DNA from: Polynucleobacter campilacus
Lineage (GTDB): Bacteria > Pseudomonadota > Gammaproteobacteria > Burkholderiales > Burkholderiaceae
Reading direction: 5' to 3'
Assembly (NCBI RefSeq): GCF_002206625.1
Contig: NZ_NGUP01000004.1
Location: 1 to 64,000 of the forward strand
DNA length: 64,000 bases
Shown: piece after piece, positions 46,707-55,684 of the stretch
How the letters are laid out: every line of letters starts with the position of its first letter
How positions within the stretch are numbered: position 1 is the stretch's first letter
Translations under genes and position numbers: made by a program
Notes under the pieces: generated by a model
Seen by the model: the letters and a program-made list of their open reading frames with translations, nothing else
What the model was told of the DNA's origin: nothing
Databases searched by the model: none

Positions 46707-48230
46707 ATGACAAATATCAAACAAAACGACCTCATTCAAAGCGTTGCAGATGCCTTTCAGTTCATTTCTTACTACCACCCCAAGGACTTCATTAGCGCCA
46801 TGGGCAGGGCTTACGAACTTGAACAAGGTGCAGCTGCTAAAGATGCCTTGGCGCAAATATTGACCAATAGCCGGATGTGCGCTGAAGGCCACCGCCCGAT
46901 GTGCCAAGACACTGGTATTGCCGTTGTCTTCCTCAAAATTGGTATGAATGTTCAGTGGCCTGATGCCACGATGAGTGTTTCTGATATGGTCAATGAAGGT
47001 GTGCGTCGCGCCTACCTCAACCCAGAAAATATGCTTCGCGCTTCGGTCTTAGCTGATCCAGCTGGCAAGCGTAAAAATACGGGTGATAACACCCCTGCTG
47101 TCATCCACTATGAAATTGTTCCGGGTGATGATGTTGAAGTGATTTGCGCCGCCAAAGGTGGTGGCTCAGAAAACAAAGCCAAGATGGTGATGCTCAATCC
47201 TTCTGACTCGATTGTGGATTGGGTAGTGAAAACCGTTCCAACCATGGGAGCTGGCTGGTGCCCTCCTGGCATTCTGGGTATTGGTATTGGTGGCACTCCT
47301 GAGAAGGCCATGTTGATGGCAAAAGAATCTTTGATGGGCCCAGTCGATATTCAAGAACTCATTGCCCGTGGCGCGAAGACTCGTGCTGAGGAGCTGCGTC
47401 TTGAGATCTATGACAAAGTAAACAAATTGGGTATTGGTGCGCAAGGCCTCGGTGGCTTGGCAACTGTCCTCGATATCAAGATCATGGAATACCCAACGCA
47501 TGCTGCATCTCTGCCAGTGGCAATGATTCCGAACTGTGCGGCTACCCGTCACATTCATTTCCACTTGCATGGCGATGGTCCTGCTAAGTTAGAAAAACCT
47601 TCATTGTCTGATTGGCCAGACGTCACATGGACTGCTGATACTAAAAAATCGAAGCATGTCAATGTTGATACGCTGACCCCTGAAGAGGTAGCAAGCTGGA
47701 AACCAGGTGATACCCTGTTATTGAATGGCAAGATTTTGACTGGTCGTGATGCCGCTCATAAACGCATCCAAGATATGCTAGCTAAGGGCGAAGAATTGCC
47801 AGTGAGCTTTAAGAACCGCATCATTTATTACGTTGGCCCTGTTGATCCTGTGCGTGACGAAGCAGTAGGCCCCGCAGGCCCTACGACCTCTACTCGCATG
47901 GATAAGTTCACCGAGATGATGCTCGCCAAGACAGGTTTAATTTCGATGATTGGTAAAGCTGAGCGTGGTCCAGAAGCAATCGCAGCGATCAAGAAGCATC
48001 GATCTGCTTATCTAATGGCCGTAGGTGGTGCTGCTTACTTGGTATCAAAAGCCATTCAGTCTGCCAAAGTAGTTGGCTTTGCCGACTTAGGCATGGAAGC
48101 CATTTATGAATTCGATGTCAAAGACATGCCGGTGACCGTTGCCGTGAACTCTGAAGGCATCTCAATGCACGAGACTGGCCCAAAAGAATGGCAAGTAAAA
48201 ATTGCCGGCATTCCGGTCAAGATTATCTAA
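46707..48230 (+). CDS. Fumarate hydratase, class I ([4Fe-4S])
   Basis: TCA-cycle enzyme converting fumarate to malate, 507 residues, the iron-sulfur class. The alpha part (residues about 10-285) holds cluster Cys candidates in CQDTGIAVVF (near 72) and PNCAATRHIHF (near 275), plus GGGSENKAKMVML and GAGWCPPGILGIGIGGTPE. The beta part (about 300-505) includes GKILTGRDAAHKRI, GPAGPTTSTRMDKF and LGMEAIYEFDVKDMPVTVAV. It lacks the class II signature. It may be co-transcribed with murI, 12 bases downstream. Confidence 0.96.
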   Translation: MTNIKQNDLIQSVADAFQFISYYHPKDFISAMGRAYELEQGAAAKDALAQILTNSRMCAEGHRPMCQDTGIAVVFLKIGMNVQWPDATMSVSDMVNEGVRRAYLNPENMLRASVLADPAGKRKNTGDNTPAVIHYEIVPGDDVEVICAAKGGGSENKAKMVMLNPSDSIVDWVVKTVPTMGAGWCPPGILGIGIGGTPEKAMLMAKESLMGPVDIQELIARGAKTRAEELRLEIYDKVNKLGIGAQGLGGLATVLDIKIMEYPTHAASLPVAMIPNCAATRHIHFHLHGDGPAKLEKPSLSDWPDVTWTADTKKSKHVNVDTLTPEEVASWKPGDTLLLNGKILTGRDAAHKRIQDMLAKGEELPVSFKNRIIYYVGPVDPVRDEAVGPAGPTTSTRMDKFTEMMLAKTGLISMIGKAERGPEAIAAIKKHRSAYLMAVGGAAYLVSKAIQSAKVVGFADLGMEAIYEFDVKDMPVTVAVNSEGISMHETGPKEWQVKIAGIPVKII

Positions 48231-48242
48231 GCTAGCACTGCA

Positions 48243-49049
48243 TTGGCACTCATTGGGGTTTTTGATTCTGGGGTAGGAGGCTTATCCATATTGGATGAGG
48301 CTTTGCGCCAGCTTCCCCAGCATGACTATATTTATCTTGCGGACTCAGCCAATGCACCCTATGGAGAAAAATCTAGTGAGTGGATTGCAGCCCGCAGCCT
48401 GATCCTCTGTAAATACTTAGCAAGTAAGGGCTGTGATGCCATTGTGATCGCTTGCAATACTGCGACAGCCGAAGCAATCAAACAGATTCGTGCTGAGCTG
48501 AGCATTCCAATCATTGGAGTTGAGCCAGGAATCAAACCAGCAGCCATGCAATCTCAAAATGGCATCGTGGGCGTCTTAGCTACTGAAGCCACTCTGAACA
48601 GCGATAAATTTAATGCCCTATTAGCAACTCTTCCTAGTAACTGTCGTTTCATTAAACAATCTGGCGCAGGTCTAGTACCTCTGATTGAAGCTGGCAAAGC
48701 AAATAGCGAAGAAACGCTCGATTTATTAGGCAAGCATCTTGAGCCCATCTTAGATGCAGGCTCAGATACCTTAGTGCTGGGCTGTACGCACTACCCTTTT
48801 TTAAGAAAACCCATTCGCAAGCTATTGGGTGACACCATCACCTTGATTGATACTAGTGATGCCGTTGTAAGACAGCTTGGGCGTCAACTCGAAAGCTTAG
48901 GTCTAAATCCTGACTCTGAAGAACGTGGATCTGTTGCCTTCATCAGCAGCAAGAATGAGGCATCACTGCTAACGATGGCTAAAGATCTACTATCAAGTGA
49001 TTTGAATCTTCATTTCACTAGTACTGTGTTGTTGGGTGATGTGTCATGA
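48243..49049 (+). CDS. murI: Glutamate racemase
   Basis: Makes D-glutamate for peptidoglycan. The family start IGVFDSGVGGLSIL, the first catalytic Cys in VIACNTATAEAI (near residue 72) and the second in LVLGCTHYPFLRKPI (near 181) are intact. Length 268 is normal. The start codon is TTG. Its stop overlaps the tonB ATG by four bases, an arrangement linking a cell-wall gene to an energy-transducer operon. Confidence 0.95.
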   Translation: MALIGVFDSGVGGLSILDEALRQLPQHDYIYLADSANAPYGEKSSEWIAARSLILCKYLASKGCDAIVIACNTATAEAIKQIRAELSIPIIGVEPGIKPAAMQSQNGIVGVLATEATLNSDKFNALLATLPSNCRFIKQSGAGLVPLIEAGKANSEETLDLLGKHLEPILDAGSDTLVLGCTHYPFLRKPIRKLLGDTITLIDTSDAVVRQLGRQLESLGLNPDSEERGSVAFISSKNEASLLTMAKDLLSSDLNLHFTSTVLLGDVS

Positions 49050-49732
49050 GCACCCTCTTACAAAGGTTGAGCTCCCGTCTGCCATTTACCAAATCAGAAC
49101 GCATCATTATTGCGATTGTTTTGGTATTACATGCTTTGCCGGCTTTAGAGTTCATCCATCTCAGCGCTCGTCCACCCAAGATGGATGACGATCGGGTCAT
49201 GGCAAATTTAGTAAGTCCTTCACCAGCTAAAAGCCAAGAGGCTCCAGCCGCAGCTAAAGCGCCACCGCCAAAGCCAAAAGAAGAACCCAAGAAAAAGATA
49301 GAAGAAAAGCTAACTCTAAAACCTGAGCAAGCGGAGCCCAAACAATCGACAGCTACCCAAAAGCAAGCAGAGTCCAAGAGCGACTCCCAGCCTCAAAGCG
49401 CTGCTGTTGCCCCCTCAACCAGTGGGGGCACGAGTGGCACACCGATTCAAACTGACATTGGTAAACTGGAGGTGCTCTATCAACCTGATGCAGATGCTTA
49501 CTATACGTCGTTCTCAAAGCGATCTGGCGAACAAGGTACGGTGATAGTGCGTTTGATTATTGATCAAAATGGTAATGTAGAAGATGTTGTCCTTTTGCAA
49601 TCAAGCTCCTTCCCAAGGCTTGATCGTTCAGCAACTGAAATCGGGAGACGTTATCGCTTTAAGCCTTATTTGGTGAATGGTTCACCACAAAGAATTTCCA
49701 CCAATCTCTTAATTAAATTTAATCTTAAGTAA
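49046..49732 (+). CDS. tonB: TonB-family energy transducer
   Basis: Transfers proton-motive energy from ExbBD to outer-membrane receptors. One N-terminal membrane helix (about residues 18-38) precedes a Pro/Lys/Glu/Gln-rich periplasm-spanning linker (about 55-130) and a C-terminal TonB domain (QGTVIVRLIIDQNGNVEDVV, then SATEIGRRYRFKPYLVNGSP). Length 228 is normal. It is followed by exbB and exbD, so all three parts of the motor are in one operon. No TonB-dependent receptor is in the window, so the cargo is unknown. Confidence 0.92.
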   Translation: MSTLLQRLSSRLPFTKSERIIIAIVLVLHALPALEFIHLSARPPKMDDDRVMANLVSPSPAKSQEAPAAAKAPPPKPKEEPKKKIEEKLTLKPEQAEPKQSTATQKQAESKSDSQPQSAAVAPSTSGGTSGTPIQTDIGKLEVLYQPDADAYYTSFSKRSGEQGTVIVRLIIDQNGNVEDVVLLQSSSFPRLDRSATEIGRRYRFKPYLVNGSPQRISTNLLIKFNLK

Positions 49733-49740
49733 ACATCATT

Positions 49741-50433
49741 ATGAATACACCATTTGGCATAGCAAATCTTTGGCTTGAGGGCGATTTCGTTACCCGCTTT
49801 GTGGCTATTGCACTTCTCGTCTGCTCAATCATTACTTGGGTCATTTTGCTAACTCGCTTTTGGGAATTGCGCAACATTCGCAAACTGAAGCCTGAGTTAG
49901 ATCAATTCTGGAGAGCGACATCGTATGAGCAAGGTCTGCAGTCATTTAGCAATCAAGGCCTAAACCCCTTCTATCATCTTGCCAAATCTGCAGCTACCGC
50001 TTCTGCACATCATCAAAATCAAGCACATGATCATCGTGAGCTATTACAAACACTCAATTACTCCGAGTGGATGGCTAGAAGCTTAAAGAACAGTATTGAT
50101 GGTATTGCTGCAGGCTTTCAGAAAGGGCTTACCTTTCTTGGATCGACTGGTGCGATCTCACCATTTATCGGCTTATTTGGGACGGTATGGGGCATTTATC
50201 ACGCCCTCATTGCAATTAGCAGCTCTGGCAGCGCGCAGCTAGATCAGGTTGCAGGCCCGATTGGTGAGGCCCTCATCATGACTGCCCTTGGATTAGCAGT
50301 GGCGATTCCGGCGGTATTAGCCTTCAACACCATTAATCGCGCTAACAAATTAATGGTTGCCGATCTTAATCGCTTTGGAAATGACCTTCTGGCCTATTTT
50401 GCTACTGGTGCCCGCGTTAAATCTGGAGAATAA
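49741..50433 (+). CDS. exbB: ExbB/TolQ-type proton channel protein
   Basis: A 230-residue inner-membrane protein of the MotA/TolQ/ExbB family. Three membrane segments are visible, at about 15-40, 128-150 and 175-200. The conserved GLTFLGSTGAISPFIGLFGTVWG (read as two motifs near 130-152) and GPIGEALIMTALGLAVAIPAVLAFN, also in parts near 175-198, line the proton path. It lies eight bases after tonB and two before exbD, so it is assigned to the TonB rather than the Tol system; no tolA/tolB is present. Confidence 0.92.
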   Translation: MNTPFGIANLWLEGDFVTRFVAIALLVCSIITWVILLTRFWELRNIRKLKPELDQFWRATSYEQGLQSFSNQGLNPFYHLAKSAATASAHHQNQAHDHRELLQTLNYSEWMARSLKNSIDGIAAGFQKGLTFLGSTGAISPFIGLFGTVWGIYHALIAISSSGSAQLDQVAGPIGEALIMTALGLAVAIPAVLAFNTINRANKLMVADLNRFGNDLLAYFATGARVKSGE

Positions 50434-50435
50434 AT

Positions 50436-50849
50436 ATGTCTTTTAATATCCAAGATGATCGAAGTGATGACAGCATCATGTCTGAGATCAATATGACGCC
50501 GATGGTTGACGTGATGTTGGTCTTATTAATTATTTTCATCATCACCCTCCCTGTCATCCAGCAAGCAGTCAAGATCGAACTTCCCAAAGCCAATAGCGTA
50601 CGTAATGAGGTAAAGCCAGAATCTGTGCAACTAACGATTGATGGTAAAGGTCAAATCTTTTGGAATAGCACTGCTATTGACTTAAAAACCTTTGATGGAT
50701 ATGCGCAGAAAGCTGCTCAAAAAGAGCCGCAACCAGAAATAAACTTGCGTGCTGACAAATCTGTGAAATATGAGTATGTCGCTCAAGTATTGGCCGCATC
50801 TCGTCGCGCTGGCTTGACGAAGTTGGGCTTTGTAACTGAACCTGATTAA
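50436..50849 (+). CDS. exbD: ExbD/TolR-type protein
   Basis: A 137-residue partner of ExbB. A short cytoplasmic start (SEINMTPMVDVML) leads into one membrane helix (about residues 24-44) carrying the proton-binding Asp25. The periplasmic domain ends with PEINLRADKSVKYEYVAQVL and GLTKLGFVTEP, typical of ExbD. Length is normal. Last gene of the murI-tonB-exbB-exbD run; it ends three bases from the convergent neighbour. Confidence 0.92.
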   Translation: MSFNIQDDRSDDSIMSEINMTPMVDVMLVLLIIFIITLPVIQQAVKIELPKANSVRNEVKPESVQLTIDGKGQIFWNSTAIDLKTFDGYAQKAAQKEPQPEINLRADKSVKYEYVAQVLAASRRAGLTKLGFVTEPD

Positions 50850-50852
50850 GTC

Positions 50853-51317
50853 TTACCTAGGTTTTGAAGGTGCCTTGGCTGGGAAACAGGTTTCTTCACT
50901 TGTGTGAGTTCCGTTTCCTAAAGATGCACCCAAGATACCACCCTGTATTTTTTCAACCTTCTTTAATTTGCCGGTAGCCGGATCTAGGGTAATGTGGGTT
51001 AACACTGTGCCAGCGGGATATACAACACCCATAATATCTTCGGGTGCAAAATTCGCCTCTATCACTATAAAAATATTCGGCTTGGCAAGTGTCACACTCT
51101 TAACGACTTGTGCCCCAAAGGAATCAGACTGATCCAAATCTCGGCCATCCAAATAGACTTTTGCTTTCTGGGTTTTAGAAGCAAGCGTCAGTTGCATTGA
51201 ATACTCTTCAACATAATCCTTTTCAGATCTTTTGCAGCCAAAGAAAGCAGACTGCCCCATCACCGAAGTAACTGTGCAAGAAAGTAATGTGAGGAAGATT
51301 AAATGTAATTTTCTCAA
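50853..51317 (-). CDS. Secreted protein of unknown function
   Basis: About 154 residues if the TTG at 51317 is used, which gives an N-terminal hydrophobic signal (RKLHLIFLTLLSC, possible lipobox LLSC). The frame stays open upstream through tRNA-Leu, but that part is not coding. A downstream ATG (MGQSAFFG) would remove the signal. The mature part looks like a small beta-rich domain (QLTLASKTQKAKVYLDGRDL, then NIFIVIEANFAPEDIMGVVY). No family recognised and no good ribosome-binding site, so the start is uncertain. Confidence 0.6.
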   Translation of the reverse strand: MRKLHLIFLTLLSCTVTSVMGQSAFFGCKRSEKDYVEEYSMQLTLASKTQKAKVYLDGRDLDQSDSFGAQVVKSVTLAKPNIFIVIEANFAPEDIMGVVYPAGTVLTHITLDPATGKLKKVEKIQGGILGASLGNGTHTSEETCFPAKAPSKPR

Positions 51318-51345
51318 GATCTGAAAGAGGAAAAGACTGAATTGA

Positions 51346-51434
51346 TGGTGCCCGAGGCCGGAATCGAACCGGCACGACTTTTTTGAGTCGGCAGATTTTA
51401 AATCTGCTGTGTCTACCGATTTCACCACTCGGGC
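51346..51434 (-). tRNA. tRNA-Leu (anticodon UAA)
   Basis: An 89-base class II tRNA with encoded CCA. Acceptor GCCCGAG pairs with CTCGGGC, the anticodon stem-loop GCAGATTTAAAATCTGC gives UAA, the variable arm is CGACTCAAAAAAGTCG, and the T-arm is GCCGGTTCGATTCCGGC. Confidence 0.97.
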
Positions 51435-51568
51435 TCGCACAAACAGAAACTGCTGCGCTAAATAAATCAAGACAAGTCAAATTTTAGCACGCAAGCCCAG
51501 AAAGCCTCAGGAAGCAAGCCCTAGGCTGACTTGTGGCTTGTGCAAGCCAAAACCACTAAACTGTTGCC

Positions 51569-54028
51569 ATGAAATTGGATAGCAAATTAACCGGACTTGG
51601 CAAGCTCTTGCGCCCGGTTTTTTGGATTATTGCTAGTGTCTTGGCGATCTGCTTAATCACTACAATCGCCTATTTGTATTCGGCCCAGAGCTCCCCTTCA
51701 GGCAAGCGTGTCATTAAAGGCATCGGTGACTCGGTAATCATTACCTTTGATGAGTCTGACATTCCGCACATTAAAGCGAATTCACAAACCGATGCAATAT
51801 TTGCCTTAGGTTATCTGCATGCTACCGAGCGCTCCTGGCAAATGGAGGTGAATCGACGCCTAGCTAGTGGCCGCCTCTCTGAAATTTTAGGGAACGAGAC
51901 TGTCAAAATTGATCGCTTTATTCGCACGCTCGGCGTTAAGCGCGCCGCCGAGCGTCAATTTGATCATTACCCCGTTGCCACTAAACGTTTGCTCCAAGCT
52001 TATGCCGATGGCGTGAATACTGGCAACGCCCAACTAGGCTGGGCACTACCAGTAGAGTATTTCTTAACAGGTTCGAAGCCTGGACATTGGTCGCCTACTG
52101 ATAGTGTTGCCTGGATGTTAATGATGGCATACGATCTTGGCGGCAACTGGGATAAAGAATTGCAACGACTTGAACTATCCCAGTTCCTCACGACTAAACA
52201 AATCTGGGAAATCCTGCCTTCATTCGAACCAGGCTCACCTGTAAGTAATATCGATTTCGCTAAGATGTACAAAGATCTCAATATCTTTAATCCTGCGGCA
52301 GGACCTGCTGAAGGTAAATCGAAAAATCTTCCCTCTACCGAGCTTGGCTCTTTCGGGCTTCCTGGCGGTAAAGAGGGTATTGGATCAAATAACTGGGCCC
52401 TGAGTGGCAAGCTCACCGCTAGCGGGAAGCCCTTGCTAGCGAATGATCCTCATTTGGGATTATCGGCCCCAGCGATTTGGTATTTTGCCCATCTCGATGC
52501 GCCCGGCATGAATGTGATTGGTAGCACCCTACCAGGCATACCAGCGGTTGTCCTTGGAAGAACGGATAAGTTTGCCTGGAGCTTTACCAATACCAATCCT
52601 GATGTTCAAGATTTATATATTGAGCAGATTGACCTTAATAATCCGGGTATGTATCGCGGTCCAGATGGACTCTTACCTTTTAAGGTGCATCAAGAAATCA
52701 TTGATATCAAAGGCGCTCCTTCTCTAACCTTCTTAGTGAAGGAAACACGTCACGGGCCCGTGATCTCTGATTCCCATGCACGCGCTAAAAGAAGTATCGA
52801 TACCAAACGATTTGCTTTAGCCCTGCGCTGGACAGCATTGGATATTGAAAATCAATCCGTCGTAGGCCTTTTAGAAATGAATCGTGCAAAAGATCTTGAT
52901 TCATTTAAACAAGCGCTTCGCAAAAACTATGCCCCAATGCAAAACGTTGTAATGGCAGATACCGAAGGCAATATCATCTATCAGGCAGCAGGTGTTGCGC
53001 CTAAACGCATCTTGCATCAGGGCTTATATGGTGTTGCCCCTGCCCTCGGGTGGGAAAAACAATTTGATTGGAACGGCTATGTTCCTTTTGAGCAATTACC
53101 AGCTAGCAATAACCCAGAACAAGGATGGCTTGCTACAGCCAATCAAAGAATTATTGCCACCAATGATCCAAATCCATTAACAGCTGACTGGGATTTGCCA
53201 ACGCGTTACGACCGCATCGCTGAGCTCATTAAATCTAGAAATAGCCATGATCTTGATTACATGAAAACGATGCAGGCAGATACGCTATCGCTAGGGGCTA
53301 CGCCACTATTAGGTTTATTTAAATCCAGTAAGCCAAGTCATAAGCTAGCTTCTCAAGCACAAGAAATCATTCAGAACTTTGATGGTGATATGAAAGTCGA
53401 TAGTGCTGGCGCTCTCATTTTTAACGCCTGGGCCGATCAGCTTACTCGCAATCTATTCTCACGCTTAAGTTATCTCTTTACTGAGAATTATGGTTCACGA
53501 AGTTTTAGACAGCCTTTGTTGCTGGCATTACAAAGCCCCGATAGCCTTTGGTGTGATGATCCCAAAACAAAACCCGTGGAATCATGTTTGGAGTCATCCA
53601 ACAATGCCTTTGATAAGGCACTGGAGTACTTAAGCAAAGAGTACGGTAATGATCCAAAAAGTTGGTCATGGGGCAAAGCCCATATTGCCATTTCAGAACA
53701 TCGTCCACTCAGCAAAGTTCCTGTATTGGGAAGTCTCTTTAATATTACAACGCCCTTCCCTGGTGATGCCTACACTGTCAATGTTGGAAGGCCTGAGTTT
53801 CTAAAATCTCAGAATCCGTATGAGACTGTCCAGGGCCCCAGCATGCGAGCTGTTTATGACCTATCTGATTTAGAAAAATCACTCTTTATCTATCAGACCG
53901 GCCAATCAGGATGGGTTCAAAGCAAGCTCTATCGTAATATGAACACTCTATGGGCGAAGAGTGAATACCTCCCATTACAAATGAAGCCCGAAAGCAGTAA
54001 ACGGCAGCTAGAATTGAATAACAAATAA
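51569..54028 (+). CDS. Penicillin acylase-family (Ntn) hydrolase
   Basis: An 819-residue Ntn-hydrolase precursor. An N-terminal membrane/signal segment (about residues 14-37) suggests export. The alpha chain follows (ALGYLHATERSWQMEVNRRL near 75). The self-cleavage and nucleophile Ser is in GSNNWALSG (Ser about residue 273), starting the beta chain; NDPHLGLSAP and WSFTNTNPDVQDLY follow in family order. Possible substrates are N-acyl compounds, including acyl-homoserine lactones in quorum-quenching members. The real substrate cannot be read. It is monocistronic. Confidence 0.92.
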   Translation: MKLDSKLTGLGKLLRPVFWIIASVLAICLITTIAYLYSAQSSPSGKRVIKGIGDSVIITFDESDIPHIKANSQTDAIFALGYLHATERSWQMEVNRRLASGRLSEILGNETVKIDRFIRTLGVKRAAERQFDHYPVATKRLLQAYADGVNTGNAQLGWALPVEYFLTGSKPGHWSPTDSVAWMLMMAYDLGGNWDKELQRLELSQFLTTKQIWEILPSFEPGSPVSNIDFAKMYKDLNIFNPAAGPAEGKSKNLPSTELGSFGLPGGKEGIGSNNWALSGKLTASGKPLLANDPHLGLSAPAIWYFAHLDAPGMNVIGSTLPGIPAVVLGRTDKFAWSFTNTNPDVQDLYIEQIDLNNPGMYRGPDGLLPFKVHQEIIDIKGAPSLTFLVKETRHGPVISDSHARAKRSIDTKRFALALRWTALDIENQSVVGLLEMNRAKDLDSFKQALRKNYAPMQNVVMADTEGNIIYQAAGVAPKRILHQGLYGVAPALGWEKQFDWNGYVPFEQLPASNNPEQGWLATANQRIIATNDPNPLTADWDLPTRYDRIAELIKSRNSHDLDYMKTMQADTLSLGATPLLGLFKSSKPSHKLASQAQEIIQNFDGDMKVDSAGALIFNAWADQLTRNLFSRLSYLFTENYGSRSFRQPLLLALQSPDSLWCDDPKTKPVESCLESSNNAFDKALEYLSKEYGNDPKSWSWGKAHIAISEHRPLSKVPVLGSLFNITTPFPGDAYTVNVGRPEFLKSQNPYETVQGPSMRAVYDLSDLEKSLFIYQTGQSGWVQSKLYRNMNTLWAKSEYLPLQMKPESSKRQLELNNK

Positions 54029-54105
54029 GACTTATTAGAAGTGCTAGCTATGGCGTTTAGAATGTCTTATTGCAATAAATCAGTCACTCATTAGGACTTT
54101 GACCC

Positions 54106-54519
54106 ATGAAAAAATTGACTCACTTAATTACTGCTACCATCTTTACCGCATCGATGTCTGGCATTGGTAATGCCTATGCGGAATGGAAAGAGTTAGGCTT
54201 TAACGAGGTGATGGTTGTTTATGTTGATTTAGATACCGTGAGGACTAGTGGCGAGAAGACACAAGTCATGTCAATGTTGGATTTGAAGAAACCTGGAAAA
54301 AATCCAAGTAATAAAGAGACTGTAAATTCTATTGTTGGCCTTAATGAATATAGCTGTCCTGAGATTAGTTATCGCCCAATTGCCTTTAAAGAATTTTCTG
54401 GAAGCAAAGGTACTGGCAAAGTAGTTTCTGATAACAATACTCCTGATAGCAAGTTTGAACCGATCATTAATGAGTCATGGACAGCCGGAGTATTTAATGT
54501 TGTCTGCCAAAGAAAATAG
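54106..54519 (+). CDS. Small exported protein, surface-adhesin E-like
   Basis: A 137-residue protein with a signal peptide ending near residue 25 (AYAEW). The mature part begins AEWKELGFNEVMVVYVDLDTV and has two Cys (EYSCPE and NVVCQRK) likely paired. The pattern W-x-x-(V/L)...YVDLDTVR...V..L.D and a late Cys pair recalls small periplasmic proteins of the surface-adhesin protein E type. That match is by eye and tentative. It follows the acylase gene by 77 bases. Confidence 0.65.
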   Translation: MKKLTHLITATIFTASMSGIGNAYAEWKELGFNEVMVVYVDLDTVRTSGEKTQVMSMLDLKKPGKNPSNKETVNSIVGLNEYSCPEISYRPIAFKEFSGSKGTGKVVSDNNTPDSKFEPIINESWTAGVFNVVCQRK

Positions 54520-54895
54520 CCTGCATACGCAGTCTCAATTCAATTTTGGGGTTTGCCTAATCCCCATCTTTTGTAGTCTAGGTTTACAGGGTTGTATTGC
54601 TCCACTTGCAGCTGTTGGCGCTTCTGGCACAACTGCCGCTAGTACAACTGGAAGTGCCGTAGCTACTGCTGCAGTTTCAAGCCCAGCAACAGCGGCAAGC
54701 CTTGCATCCACTGCAGCCACGGGTAAATCTCCCTTAGAGCATGCAGCGTCAGCAGCCACCAAAAAAGAATGTAGTTTTTTTAACCCGCTCTCAGGACAGC
54801 CCATCTGCATGGAAATATCCGTACCGAAGGTAACTGATAACAGCACACCCCTATTGGGTCCTGCAGATCAAAGTATGGAAGTAGTCAAGCAGTAA
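54497..54895 (+). CDS. Ala/Ser/Thr-rich putative lipoprotein
   Basis: About 132 residues from ATG 54497, with the gene before it overlapping by 23 bases. A hydrophobic N-terminal segment ends in lipobox-like LQGC (Cys near residue 33). A low-complexity Ala/Ser/Thr region (about 40-90) follows. A short C-terminal part has two Cys (KKECSFF and QPICMEI). An ATG at 54455 would extend it by 14 residues. No family recognised. The long region before the lipobox is unusual. It converges on soxA. Confidence 0.55.
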   Translation: MLSAKENSLHTQSQFNFGVCLIPIFCSLGLQGCIAPLAAVGASGTTAASTTGSAVATAAVSSPATAASLASTAATGKSPLEHAASAATKKECSFFNPLSGQPICMEISVPKVTDNSTPLLGPADQSMEVVKQ

Positions 54896-54903
54896 CCCTC
54901 TGG

Positions 54904-55677
54904 CTAAGGCCTGACCCCTGGAGCCTCTAAAGGCATGCCCCTGGCTCGCCACATCAAGAAGAGTTCTAGCTGAGCCATTTCAGGCGAACCATACTCAAAC
55001 TGCTGCGCCCTCACCCCGCTCATACAATTACGTAAGCGGCGCTGTAAAGATCCCAAGGTTTGCCATTCCAAGCGATAAATGGGGTATGCATTGGGGTGGC
55101 CTTGCGGTATTAGACTACCACCCAGCTTTAATCCCGACCTATCATCATGACATTGAGCACAAGATAAATTAAGCTGCCCCATTCTTTCGTTAAACCACTG
55201 ACGGCCTTTTTTTAATTCCGCTTGATTGGTTGGCGTTTCTTTGACAGTAATCGGCATTCCTTTTGACTGAACTGCAACATAAGCAGTTAAGGCCAACAAG
55301 GTTTTGCTCTCATAAGCAAGTGCTGGTGCATTTTGTGCTGTAGATCGACATTGATTAATTTGCCCTTCCAGAGTTTGCAGCTTACCTTTGACCATCTTCG
55401 GAAATTGGGTTGCCACACCACGCATTGATTTTTTGGCATCGCTATGACAACTAGTACAGGCCATATTTTTTGGGCCTAGTTTGGTTTGCCATAAGCTTTC
55501 GCCTTCTGCGACCCAAAACATTGCAGGGTTAAGAGACGGATCATCCTGCATCGCCTTATTTTCAGCAGACATGAGCTCGTAACTAGATTGCTTGGTGTTG
55601 GCAGCTATAGAAGCTGGTGCCGCTAATAACACGGAGCAGCAAAAAGCCGTAAAACAAAGAGATCTTGCTACGCGCAC
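54904..55677 (-). CDS. soxA: Sulfur oxidation c-type cytochrome SoxA
   Basis: Diheme subunit of the SoxXA complex, which attaches thiosulfate-type sulfur to the SoxY Cys in the periplasm. Heme sites are CTSCH (residues 74-78) and CAQCH (173-177). Ligand-type Cys residues lie in INQCR (110) and RRLRNCMSG (Cys218, the persulfide-forming position). The closing ELFLMWRARGMPLEAPGVRP is typical. I use GTG at 55677 (257 aa) because AGGAG lies just upstream, directly after the soxZ stop; the longer frame from 55737 would overlap soxZ by 53 bases. Last gene of the operon; soxB is absent. Confidence 0.9.
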   Translation of the reverse strand: MRVARSLCFTAFCCSVLLAAPASIAANTKQSSYELMSAENKAMQDDPSLNPAMFWVAEGESLWQTKLGPKNMACTSCHSDAKKSMRGVATQFPKMVKGKLQTLEGQINQCRSTAQNAPALAYESKTLLALTAYVAVQSKGMPITVKETPTNQAELKKGRQWFNERMGQLNLSCAQCHDDRSGLKLGGSLIPQGHPNAYPIYRLEWQTLGSLQRRLRNCMSGVRAQQFEYGSPEMAQLELFLMWRARGMPLEAPGVRP

Positions 55678-55684
55678 AGAGCTC

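Noticed and set aside
47166..47570. A 134-codon minus-strand ORF
   Set aside because: Antisense to the class I fumarase gene with no family features.
51318..51470. N-terminal extension of the protein at 50853-51317 through tRNA-Leu
   Set aside because: The residues come from translating the tRNA gene. A start after the tRNA gives a proper signal peptide instead.
52000..52416. A 138-codon minus-strand ORF
   Set aside because: Antisense to the penicillin acylase-family gene; no start signal or recognisable domain.
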